Source: Leptolyngbya sp. Heron Island J
GTDB lineage: Bacteria > Cyanobacteriota > Cyanobacteriia > Phormidesmidales > Phormidesmidaceae
Assembly: GCF_000482245.1 (NCBI RefSeq)
Contig: NZ_AWNH01000085.1
Coordinates: 1 to 52,360 of the forward strand
Reading direction: 5' to 3'
Length of the DNA stretch: 52,360 nt
Within the stretch, counting starts at the first letter, position 1, and every line of letters starts with the position of its first letter. The translations under genes and the position numbers were made by a program. Under the pieces are notes generated by a model. That model was not told where the DNA came from. It saw only the letters and a program-made list of their open reading frames with translations, and ran no database searches. Positions 23,960-32,363 of this stretch are shown here, one piece after another.

Positions 23960-25802
23960 AGCTGGTTTCAGCTGAATAACTACCGGACTGGGTGCGATAC
24001 ATCTGGGCATAGCGGCCCTCCAAAGCCATCAGCTGGGCATGGGTACCCCGTTCTAGAATGCAGCCCTGTTCAATATAGAGAATCTGATCGGCGTGTTGAA
24101 CGGTGCTGAGATTATGGGAAATCCAAAAGCTGGTTTTGTTGGTGGTGAGGCGATTCAGGGCTTCACTCACCAGCGCTTCGCTAGTGCTATCAAGACCGCT
24201 AGTGGGCTCATCTAGAATAATGATAGGGGCTTGGCGAATGGCAGCTCTAGCGATCGCAATCCGCTGGCGCTGCCCGCCGGACAGGGTAGCACCGCGTTCT
24301 CCCAGAATTGTGTCATATCCTTGGGGTAGCTCCAGAATAAAGTCGTGGGCGTTAGCCAAACGAGCCGCCGCTTTAATCTCGGCATCACTGACTGTTATGT
24401 TGTTAGCCCCCAGGGCACCATAGGCAATGTTGTCGCGCACACTGGCAGCAAACAGCACACTGTCTTGTAATACAATGCTGATTTGCTGACGTAGAGAAGT
24501 TAAGGTATATTCCCGTAGGTCATGGCCGTCAATGTGGACGCCCCCTTCGATGGGGTCATAAAACCGCAATAACAAACTAATCAGGGTGGATTTACCACCG
24601 CCAGAGGGGCCGACAATGGCCACCTGCTGTCCGGGCTTAGCAGCAAAGGTGAGATTCCGTAAAATCCCCTGTTCTGGGTCATAGGCAAAGGTAACATTGT
24701 TGCAGCGGACGTCACCACGAAATGCTGGGGCAGGTTTGGCCCCCTTCAGGTCACGTACCTCCGGTTCAGTCTCAAGCAGGGCAATCACCCGTTCACCGGA
24801 AGCAACGGCTTTGGCAATTTGCCCGGTATATTTGGCCAGCTGACGGATGGGTTTAAAGGCCACCTTCAAATAGGTGATAAATACCAGCAGGTCTCCTGGG
24901 GTTGCATTGCCAGCCAGGACCAACTGGACACCGCGCCATAGCACCAGGGCTTGCACAATCGCCACCAGCGTTTCGACTAGACGCTCCTGACCGGCCCGCA
25001 GCCGCTGGGTTTCAGCACTTTCTTTGAGGCTTTTACGATTGTTTTTGGCAAAGGTCTGTCCGAGAAAGTCTTGCAAGGATAGAGCCTGAACAACTTTGAT
25101 CGCGCCAATCGCTTCCGCCGCCGAAGCCGCCATAGCTCCTTCTCGTTTACGCTGGGTGCGGGCCACCTTGTGGATTTTCTTTGACATGGTGGTGGTGGTC
25201 AAGATAAACAGGGGGAGGATTGCGATCGCAATCAGCGCCAATTCCCAGTTCAACCAAAACATCACACCCACCATACCGATGAGAGTTAAAAAGTGAGTGA
25301 CCAGTGGTAGGGCTGCCACTACAGTCACTTCCCGCAGTCGTTCAATATCATAGGTGACGCGGGTAATCAGGTCACCGCTTTTGGCCCGGCTATGGAACGA
25401 TAGCGATAGCGCCTGGATATGGCTATAGAGCTGCCCGCGAATATCAGTCATCACGTGGGTGGCAGCAACAGCCATGCCGACGGTACTAAAGTAGGCAGCT
25501 GCTCCCCGTGCAGCGGAAATGGCAATGAGAGCCGCGGCTAAGCCAGTCAATACAACGATGGGTGAGACCCCTGCTAGCGCTTCAATGTTGTGACCATGAA
25601 CGTTAAAACCGCTGGGGAGGATCACCCGGTCAAAAATAATTTTTAGGGGCCAGGGCTCCAACAGCCTTAGGGCTGTTTCGGCCAGTAGGGCAAAGAATGC
25701 ACCGATCAGCAAATGAGATTGTTTGCGGATGTGGGGCCAAAAGCGCTGGGCAATACGTTGTAAGCCAGGGAGGGATGACCTCAGGTTTTTGGGCTTTGCC
25801 AT
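23952..25802 (-). CDS. ABC exporter, fused permease and ATPase
   Basis: A 616-residue half-transporter. Residues about 30-330 form a six-helix exporter membrane domain. The nucleotide-binding domain has Walker A GPSGGGKST, Q-loop, signature LSGGQRQRIAIARA, Walker B IIILDEPTSGLD and the switch His in WISHNLS. It works as a dimer in the inner membrane, of the MsbA/lipid-flippase type. Its place among glycosyltransferases suggests it flips a lipid-linked glycan or exports the polymer. The 3' end overlaps the phosphatase gene. Confidence 0.95.
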   Translation of the reverse strand: MAKPKNLRSSLPGLQRIAQRFWPHIRKQSHLLIGAFFALLAETALRLLEPWPLKIIFDRVILPSGFNVHGHNIEALAGVSPIVVLTGLAAALIAISAARGAAAYFSTVGMAVAATHVMTDIRGQLYSHIQALSLSFHSRAKSGDLITRVTYDIERLREVTVVAALPLVTHFLTLIGMVGVMFWLNWELALIAIAILPLFILTTTTMSKKIHKVARTQRKREGAMAASAAEAIGAIKVVQALSLQDFLGQTFAKNNRKSLKESAETQRLRAGQERLVETLVAIVQALVLWRGVQLVLAGNATPGDLLVFITYLKVAFKPIRQLAKYTGQIAKAVASGERVIALLETEPEVRDLKGAKPAPAFRGDVRCNNVTFAYDPEQGILRNLTFAAKPGQQVAIVGPSGGGKSTLISLLLRFYDPIEGGVHIDGHDLREYTLTSLRQQISIVLQDSVLFAASVRDNIAYGALGANNITVSDAEIKAAARLANAHDFILELPQGYDTILGERGATLSGGQRQRIAIARAAIRQAPIIILDEPTSGLDSTSEALVSEALNRLTTNKTSFWISHNLSTVQHADQILYIEQGCILERGTHAQLMALEGRYAQMYRTQSGSYSAETSYA

Positions 25803-25987
25803 AGGTGGGTTAGGATAACTCTTCTCGTCTGTAATGAAAGGATTGTATGTTTGGATAATGGAAGATGCTAACCAAAATAGTCAGTTCAGAAGGTGCACAT
25901 ATCTCATGTTGAACTTCAAGATCTTTGCCTTATCTCCTCAATCTCTCCTAACCAAGGGAAAACGGCAGTCCTCCTCCTTTAGTTAGG

Positions 25988-26205
25988 GCTACCGTGTACA
26001 CACATCTAAGAGATCTACTGGAAATCAGCTCTATGCTCTGCATTAGCCCTCATCCTAAATCCTTCTCCCCTGAGGGAGAAGGACTTTGAGACTAGCTCTC
26101 CTTCTCCCTCAGGGGAGAAGGGGTTGGGGGATGTAGAGCTTTGCTCTTCTCGCAGAGTGGGCTTGACATCTTGAGTTATTCTTCGACTTGTGTGTACACC
26201 GTAGC
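25988..26205. mobile_element. MITE-like element with 19-21 bp terminal inverted repeats
   Basis: The left end, GCTACCGTGTACACACATC (25988-26006), is the near-perfect inverse of the right end, GACTTGTGTGTACACCGTAGC (26185-26205). The 218-bp element has no transposase and contains a second nested palindromic repeat (26045-26140). A clear target-site duplication is not visible. Non-autonomous element is an inference from the inverted ends. Confidence 0.5.
26045..26140. repeat. Dispersed palindromic repeat (copy 2)
   Basis: Starts AGCCCTCATCC and ends GGGGATGTAGAGCT. Inside are two hairpins of the type CCTTCTCCCCTGAGGGAGAAGG and its continuation CTTCTCCCTCAGGGGAGAAG. It shares its layout and left end with the repeat at 1026-1152, where it overlaps a gene end. 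Confidence 0.6.
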
Positions 26206-26281
26206 TTAATCAGGGGGAGCGAGAGGGGGTAAGGCAGGCGTTACTCGGGTGTACCCAATCGGTTCAGAAGAGATCTCGCAC

Positions 26282-27358
26282 CTATCCGAGTACCTTACTC
26301 ATCAACGGTTTGCCCTGCACCTGTGCATCCTGGCCATACAATCGCTGGTAGCGTTGAGTAATCAAGCGATTTAACTGCCGCTCTAGTTGAATAAATATCT
26401 TTTCCAACCAGGGAATAGGCTGACCAAAGGTGAGCTTGCGAACCAATGGGCGCAAAAATGCATAGTGACGACGGTGGCCCAGACGGTTATAGCGCTTCTT
26501 AAAGTATTTATCCTTGTCCAAATTCCACTTTTTGCGAAATTGTTTCAGACTCTTCACCTCCCATTCATCGCTCCAGCGCAGCATAAAGAAGGCTAAATCC
26601 GACCAGCGATAGAGAATATCCGGCACATAAGTGACAACGGAGTCGGGTTCACAGTAAATTCTGCCACCGGCCTGGGTTACTGTGAGACAAAAATCAATGT
26701 GCTCTCGGGTACTGAGTAATTTCTCATCCAATGTGCCAATCTGGTCAAAAATAGAGCGCTTGATCAACATGCAGTGAAACTCAGCAAATTCACAGGCTCG
26801 ACGCTGCAGCTGATCTTGAACGTCGGCCACTGCCCGATTTACAAAGTAATGCTTTTCATGGACACGACGACGGGTTGTGTTACCCTTCAGTTCGGTAAAG
26901 ATTCTGGCTTCACCGCCGGCTAAATGTACCTTTTGGTGCAAAGGCTGACCAATGCAGGTCAGGGGGCAAATAACGGTTGCATCAGTTTCTTGGGCACACT
27001 GCCACAGATGCTCTAGCCACCCGTGGGAAACATGGACATCATTGTCGATAAATAAGACATAGTCAGTGGTAACCTGACTTAATCCTAGATTACGGGCCTG
27101 GTTAGGGGCCAGAAAATGCTCAGTCCGTAGTAGGTTAAAGCCCTTCTCAGCAGCGGCCTGATTTAAATAGGACTGTACCGGCTGAGGAGAGCCTCCATCC
27201 ACATACACGAGTTTAAAGGGCAGTGTGGTGTATTGGTAAATACTCTCTAAGGAGGGTTGAGTGTAGCTAAATCGCTCTCGGGGGACCACCACAATAGTGA
27301 TGTCTGGAAATGTTGTTGACTGTGGTGATGTGGATGCAGCACTCATTATAGAAGTCAT
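26282..27358 (-). CDS. GT2-family glycosyltransferase (paralogue of 20240-21379)
   Basis: A 358-residue GT-A enzyme. DITIVVVPRERFSYTQPSLE starts the nucleotide-sugar domain, and FIDNDVHV supplies the metal-binding Asp-Asn-Asp. It is very similar to the GT2 at 20240 over most of its length. A difference is TREHIDFCL here against SQEDVDFCL there, in the region of the catalytic base, so the two may differ in specificity. The gene starts 17 bp after the GT4 stop, so it belongs to the same transcript. Confidence 0.9.
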   Translation of the reverse strand: MTSIMSAASTSPQSTTFPDITIVVVPRERFSYTQPSLESIYQYTTLPFKLVYVDGGSPQPVQSYLNQAAAEKGFNLLRTEHFLAPNQARNLGLSQVTTDYVLFIDNDVHVSHGWLEHLWQCAQETDATVICPLTCIGQPLHQKVHLAGGEARIFTELKGNTTRRRVHEKHYFVNRAVADVQDQLQRRACEFAEFHCMLIKRSIFDQIGTLDEKLLSTREHIDFCLTVTQAGGRIYCEPDSVVTYVPDILYRWSDLAFFMLRWSDEWEVKSLKQFRKKWNLDKDKYFKKRYNRLGHRRHYAFLRPLVRKLTFGQPIPWLEKIFIQLERQLNRLITQRYQRLYGQDAQVQGKPLMSKVLG

Positions 27359-27374
27359 AGTAAATCTCCTAAAG

Positions 27375-28565
27375 TTAAGATGCGAGGACAGACAGGGAAC
27401 GAGTCAGCACCTGGTTATAGACTCTGGCCCAATTTCTCTGCTCGATACTGGGAGAGAGATGGTGTTGCACAGTGGACAAAGCGGCTTGACCCAGACGCTG
27501 ACGAAGTTCTGGGGATTGTGCCAGGGTAAGAATGGCGGCCTTTAGTGCAGCGGTAGACCCTGGAGGAACGACTAAGCCATTGTAGTTATGTGCCAAAATC
27601 TCGCCGATGGCGTCAACCCTGGTGCCAATAATGGGTCGGCTGGCCAACATGGCTTCGAGGAGAGCATTGGGACAACCGTCATGGAGGGAAGGAATGGTGT
27701 AAATGTCCATATAGTGCAGGTAGGCCATGCCCTCAGTGCGGGGAACCATACCGGTGAGGACGATATGATCTGCCATGGCGAGATCGCGAATAGCAGCTTC
27801 CCAGTAGGGGCGTTCGCGTTCAGCAAAATCGCCCACTAGCAACAGAGTTAGCGGGATCGTCTGTTTAAGTTCAGCGCAGGCGGCCAACAGATATTCCAGC
27901 CCTTTTTTGTCACGGAATCGACCAACGGAGCCAATCACTAGACCTTTAAGTTGATCAGCCAAAGGCGGTGTTGGCAAGTCTGAGAAATCCACCGGCTGAA
28001 TTGAATTCCAGAAGGCGCTAGATTTCTCTTTGAGGGCAGGCACCAGCACCTGACCTCGACGTTGTAAGTCGCCACTGACAAAGGTGACCCAGTCTGAGCT
28101 TTCTAAAATCCAACCGATCTGGCCATGTTGTTTAGGGCTAAATACGTGTTTATGCAAGTCGCTACCACGGACACTGTTGATCACAGGAATGCTTTCTTCT
28201 TTGGCGAGCAGAGTGGTAATAAAACCCGTTTCGTTAATAAAGAATGCATGGAACAGATCAAACTGGTGCTGACGGTGTAGCTGTTTGAGTTGAAAGTAAA
28301 TCTCGCTGCGATAGTCTTGCAAAATTGGGGCGTTGGAGCGACTGGCCGGAGTCAGACGGTGAACCTGAATGCCGTTTTGATCCGTAGTGCTGCAGTCGGA
28401 GCGATAATAACCTTCTGCTTTACGCTGTTTGGAATGAAAAACAGCGACATGCACTTCATAGCCGATATCTTTTAGCAAATTGGCAATCCGGGCTACGGAC
28501 TCACCGACGCCACCAACGTCAGGGGGAAATTCGAGGGTGGTAATACAGACTTTGGAATGTGTCAT
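27375..28565 (-). CDS. GT4-family glycosyltransferase
   Basis: From the ATG at 28565 (MTHSKVCITTLEFPPDVGGV) the product is 396 residues with a GT-B fold. The N-terminal acceptor domain has FPPDVGGVGESVARIANLL. The C-terminal domain has VIGSVGRFRDKKGLEYLL and PSLHDGCPNALLEAM, the E-x7-E region that binds the nucleotide sugar. A longer reading frame to 28676 would need a GTG start inside the previous gene, so it was rejected. The enzyme is cytoplasmic or membrane-associated and uses an unknown activated sugar. Confidence 0.9.
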   Translation of the reverse strand: MTHSKVCITTLEFPPDVGGVGESVARIANLLKDIGYEVHVAVFHSKQRKAEGYYRSDCSTTDQNGIQVHRLTPASRSNAPILQDYRSEIYFQLKQLHRQHQFDLFHAFFINETGFITTLLAKEESIPVINSVRGSDLHKHVFSPKQHGQIGWILESSDWVTFVSGDLQRRGQVLVPALKEKSSAFWNSIQPVDFSDLPTPPLADQLKGLVIGSVGRFRDKKGLEYLLAACAELKQTIPLTLLLVGDFAERERPYWEAAIRDLAMADHIVLTGMVPRTEGMAYLHYMDIYTIPSLHDGCPNALLEAMLASRPIIGTRVDAIGEILAHNYNGLVVPPGSTAALKAAILTLAQSPELRQRLGQAALSTVQHHLSPSIEQRNWARVYNQVLTRSLSVLAS

Positions 28566-28617
28566 GGGGTTGAAAAGAAAGAGGAAAGAATTGTCAGAAT
28601 TTTGTGGTTGAGCTGAA

Positions 28618-29778
28618 TTAAGCCAAAACTGTTTGGTATACAAGGGATTTAACCCATGCAGCGGTAGCTTCAACACCGCGCAGATTGAACTGCATCTGCT
28701 GGGGAGTACGGGTCAAGGCATCAATGATGTTGTTAGCTAAAGTGGTAGGTTGGAGTTCGGTGGGATCAATTACGGTGATGATGCCGAAGTCTGCTAACCG
28801 ATTAGAGCGGAGCCGCTGTTCCTGGTCGTCATTACCGGTAAAGGGTAGCTGCATGGCCCGTACCCCTGTTTGCAACACATTGAGTGTCGTGTTGTAACCT
28901 GCCATGCTAATGGATAAATCAGCCTTGGCCATGTAGCTCAATAGGTCGGGTGTGTAGCGCTGTACTGTGAGATTTGAGCGATGGCTAGCCATCAGCTGTA
29001 AACTCTCATACACCCGATCGGGAGCAAACGGTCCCGTAAACATCTGAATTTGGTGGGGCAGAATCCCTTCTAAAAGCTCGCTGGCTTCGGCAACACAGTC
29101 GAGTAGTTCATGGCCAAAGCGCCCGCCGCCAACACTGACTAAGATCATCGGTGGATCGGTTTCGGCTTTAGGAGCAAATCTGCGGTGGACATCGGGGACG
29201 ACGTAGCCAGTGTAGTGTACGTCACCAGTGAGATCGTTTACCCGAGAAAAACTATTTTCCAGTGGTAGAAACTGGGGATCGCCGTGGATTAAGAGCTGGT
29301 CAAAATAGCGATTCATCAGTTTACAAACTTTGGCTTCGTGCCGGGTCTGGTCTTGCTTGGTGACCACAATGTCACGTAGGCTGCAGGTGACTTTGGCTCC
29401 ATACTGCTTGGCTCGCTCCAGTAGGGGAATCAGTTCTGTGGAAAACCGGCGACGACCAAAGGGGAATAGCTCAACCATGACGACGGCGGGACGGATGCGA
29501 TCGCAAATTTCCAACAGTCGATCCCGCCGATATGCCAGCGTGGCTTCCACATCGGCAAATCCGTCAGGCACCTGTAGCTCCCGAAAATCGGCATCGGTTT
29601 TAATGGCAGGTAAATTAATCACTTCAATCCCCTCAGGGATAGGAAAGTCCTGAATCACTTCCCCACCATTAACAAAGTAGACCTTAAAATCTTGTGTAAG
29701 ACCACGGGCGATAGCCATACTGCGGATCAGATGACCAATACCAAGGATGTGCTGACAGTAAAACAGTAATGTCTTCAT
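28618..29778 (-). CDS. MurG/GT28-like glycosyltransferase (COG4671-type)
   Basis: The start at 29778 (MKTLLFYCQHILGIGHLIRS) gives 386 residues; upstream GTG and ATG starts add an atypical leader. The N-terminal GHL(I)RS glycine-rich loop and the C-terminal AGYNTTLNVLQTGVRAMQLP fit the GT-B, MurG-like fold. It is a distant paralogue of the protein at 31107, which has the matching AGYNTTCEILSLRKPAVVVP. Predicted activity: transfer of a sugar to a lipid or glycan acceptor; details unknown. Confidence 0.85.
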   Translation of the reverse strand: MKTLLFYCQHILGIGHLIRSMAIARGLTQDFKVYFVNGGEVIQDFPIPEGIEVINLPAIKTDADFRELQVPDGFADVEATLAYRRDRLLEICDRIRPAVVMVELFPFGRRRFSTELIPLLERAKQYGAKVTCSLRDIVVTKQDQTRHEAKVCKLMNRYFDQLLIHGDPQFLPLENSFSRVNDLTGDVHYTGYVVPDVHRRFAPKAETDPPMILVSVGGGRFGHELLDCVAEASELLEGILPHQIQMFTGPFAPDRVYESLQLMASHRSNLTVQRYTPDLLSYMAKADLSISMAGYNTTLNVLQTGVRAMQLPFTGNDDQEQRLRSNRLADFGIITVIDPTELQPTTLANNIIDALTRTPQQMQFNLRGVEATAAWVKSLVYQTVLA

Positions 29779-29832
29779 AGGATAGTCTCTCGAAGATGAA
29801 TAGGATGTCATGGGATGATTGGGAGGCTGCAC

Positions 29833-31119
29833 CTAAAACGCTGCCATTTTTAGCAAATCGCTGAGCATACTGGCCTGGGTTTGGGGACTCATGGGTGATT
29901 TAACAGCCTGCAGCAGCCAGTCTTTGACCGCGCCCACATTACGAGTCAGGCCAAATTTCTCTAACACGGTGCAACGTCCGGCTTTGCCTAAGGTTGTTCT
30001 TAGCTCTGGTTGCCGTAGCAGAGGTTCCAGTGTCTGGGCCAGCGCCAGGGCATCCTTCTCAGGCACAAGCATACCGTTATGGTTCGACTGCACCAGTTCG
30101 GCAATACCAGAGATCTGGGTAGATACCACGGGCACTTCCATGGCCATGGCCTCCAGCAACACATTGGGAATACCGTCACGGTCACCATCATCAGTGACTA
30201 AACAGGGCAAGACAAAGAGATCGGCCTGTTGGTAATACTCAATCAGCTGATCTTGGGTCAGCTTACCCACCAGGGTAATTTGATCATTGAGGCCCAACTC
30301 ACTAATCTGTTGTCCCAGGGCATCCTCTAGAGGACCATAACCAACAATTGCACAGCGAAAGGGTAGATCCATCTGTTTGAGTAGATAACAAGCCTGCAAC
30401 AGATAGGGAAATCCCTTTTTCTCACAGAAACGCCCGACGCTAAGAATTAGAGGAATCTCTGATTGTTGAGTTCTAGGGGCAGGGCTAAAGCGACTAATAT
30501 CTAACCCGTGATACGCTAGATAGATAGGCGTGCTAGCGGTGGAAATCTCTTCAAGATAGCGGCGATTAAAGTCTGTACAGGTCAGGATGAATTCTGCCTT
30601 AGTCATGCGGCGGTCTAAAGCGGCACGATCGCTTAGATAAATATCCTTGGCATGGGCAGTAATGCTATAGGGTATACCAGTCAACATGTGGGCAATTTCA
30701 GCAGTGGCAGTGGGCACATTGGCAAAATGGACATGGAGATGATTAATACCAAGCTTTTGCAACTGCCAGGCTAGATAACATCCTTGTAAAAACTCGTGGA
30801 GTCGTCGTTCCTCGTGGCGGCTCAAGTAGAATTGCAGAGTCTTCAGATAGGTGCTACTGTCTCGATGGAACAGATCCAGTTGGGCATCAATTAGTTGTTT
30901 TTCCTGGACTGGGTTAAACTCCGGCAGCAGCGAGGGAAGATAGGTAACTGGGGCTTTTACCTGGGCTACGCCAGGATGGGTCGGCTGTTCCGGCGGACGT
31001 CTTAAGGAAAACAGGTGTAAATTAAGCCCCTGTCTTTCCAGTTCTAAAATCTCATTAAGAATAAAAGTCTCTGACAGCTTGGGATAGGTTTTTAACAAGA
31101 AGCCAATTAGAGGGCGCAT
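29833..31119 (-). CDS. GT4-family glycosyltransferase (colanic-acid-type)
   Basis: A 428-residue GT-B enzyme. The start MRPLIGFLLKTYPKLSETFI is typical of the exopolysaccharide WcaL/AmsK-like branch. The middle has HVHFANVPTATAEIAHMLTG, and the C-terminal domain ILSVGRFCEKKGFPYLLQA and DGIPNVLLEAMAMEVPVVST. It overlaps the preceding gene by 13 bp (translational coupling). Confidence 0.9.
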   Translation of the reverse strand: MRPLIGFLLKTYPKLSETFILNEILELERQGLNLHLFSLRRPPEQPTHPGVAQVKAPVTYLPSLLPEFNPVQEKQLIDAQLDLFHRDSSTYLKTLQFYLSRHEERRLHEFLQGCYLAWQLQKLGINHLHVHFANVPTATAEIAHMLTGIPYSITAHAKDIYLSDRAALDRRMTKAEFILTCTDFNRRYLEEISTASTPIYLAYHGLDISRFSPAPRTQQSEIPLILSVGRFCEKKGFPYLLQACYLLKQMDLPFRCAIVGYGPLEDALGQQISELGLNDQITLVGKLTQDQLIEYYQQADLFVLPCLVTDDGDRDGIPNVLLEAMAMEVPVVSTQISGIAELVQSNHNGMLVPEKDALALAQTLEPLLRQPELRTTLGKAGRCTVLEKFGLTRNVGAVKDWLLQAVKSPMSPQTQASMLSDLLKMAAF

Positions 31120-32333
31120 GGTAGTTCCGCTAAATCACGATTAGATGTGTAGCCAGCATTGGGCATAAAGTCATGCATGAGCTGGGCGATGCGAGGTAAG
31201 CCATCAAGACGAAAACTGTTGATGGCAGGAGGCTTGGTAGTCAGCGCCTGATCTAAAGCTTGGAATAACTGTTGAGGGGTGAGTTGTTGGGGATGGATGG
31301 TGTAAAGCAGCCCCTGATCGGCAAAGCGTTTGGCTCGTATCCACTGTTCTTTGACTGGTTGAGTCCGGGGCACAACCACAGCGGGTTTACGCAAGGAGAG
31401 AATCTCACAGGTGGTGTTATAGCCGGCCATGGCAACAACAGCATCGGCGGCATTGAGGTAGCTGATCAAGTCATCGCTAAATTCTAGAAGTTGAATGTTA
31501 GGATAGGCAACTGCTTGGGTTTGGAGCTGTTGCCGCTGGTCAGCAGGCATCTCTGGCCCTGAGATAATGACTGTTTTGGGGACGGGCTGCGCCGCTAAAG
31601 TGCGCTGGCGGATACTCTCTAGATAGGTCTGGATCAGTTGATAACCATCACCGCCACCGCCGGGGGTGACCACCACCAGGGATTCATCCGGATGTATCCC
31701 TAACTGTTGCCGTAGTACATTCCGGGGGGTGCGACCACTGTTGCGACTCAGGTAGCCACAGAATCTGACTTTTCGCCGCAACGGCAGTGAAAAATTATAC
31801 TCATCCGGCAGGTTAAAAATCTCGGGGGTCCCCACCACCCACACCTGGTCATAATGTTTTTGGGTAATGTGGTAGTAGTTGTTTTTCTGCCACTGTTGAA
31901 TAGTAGCGGTGGGGGTATCGAGAATATCTCTAAGTAACAGAACTCGTTTGGTATTGGGGCCATACAGACTCAGATAGGCCAGGGTTTCTTTGAGTTCATT
32001 ACGGAGACCTTGGGGTTTTTTGTCCACCAGCAACACATCTGGCTGGAAGTGGACGGCGGCGGTGAGAATGAGATGAGATCGCAACCGCACCAAGGTATCT
32101 GGCATTTTCTTCAGGTATTTCGCCTCCAGCTGCCCTTTAGCATCGCGCCCCAGACAGGGTAGCTTTATGTAGTCCAACCCCTCAGGCAGTCTGAGGGTAT
32201 GCAGGGCAGGGGAACCTGAAACCACCAGTATGGAAACATCAGGCAGTGTGCGAAGTAAATACTCACAGATGGTCAGCATGCGTCTAATGTTGCCCAGACC
32301 AAAGGCGTCGTGGGAATAGACCATTAATTTCAT
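31107..32333 (-). CDS. MurG/GT28-like glycosyltransferase (COG4671-type)
   Basis: A 408-residue protein. It starts MKLMVYSHDAFGLGNIRRML, with the Gly-Leu-Gly-Asn loop of the group, and has AMAGYNTTCEILSLRKPAVV in the C-terminal donor-binding half. It is related to the protein at 28618. The ATG lies 30 bp after the UDP-glucose dehydrogenase stop codon, so it is cotranscribed with that gene and likely uses a product of the pathway, perhaps UDP-glucuronate (inference). Confidence 0.85.
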   Translation of the reverse strand: MKLMVYSHDAFGLGNIRRMLTICEYLLRTLPDVSILVVSGSPALHTLRLPEGLDYIKLPCLGRDAKGQLEAKYLKKMPDTLVRLRSHLILTAAVHFQPDVLLVDKKPQGLRNELKETLAYLSLYGPNTKRVLLLRDILDTPTATIQQWQKNNYYHITQKHYDQVWVVGTPEIFNLPDEYNFSLPLRRKVRFCGYLSRNSGRTPRNVLRQQLGIHPDESLVVVTPGGGGDGYQLIQTYLESIRQRTLAAQPVPKTVIISGPEMPADQRQQLQTQAVAYPNIQLLEFSDDLISYLNAADAVVAMAGYNTTCEILSLRKPAVVVPRTQPVKEQWIRAKRFADQGLLYTIHPQQLTPQQLFQALDQALTTKPPAINSFRLDGLPRIAQLMHDFMPNAGYTSNRDLAELPCAL

Positions 32334-32363
32334 GTCAGGATCTCCTTAGGATTTCCACATCCC

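Noticed and set aside
28566-28676. N-terminal extension of the GT4 protein
   Set aside because: It needs a GTG start within the preceding gene and adds 37 residues unlike the family; the ATG at 28565 opens with a normal GT-B N-terminus.
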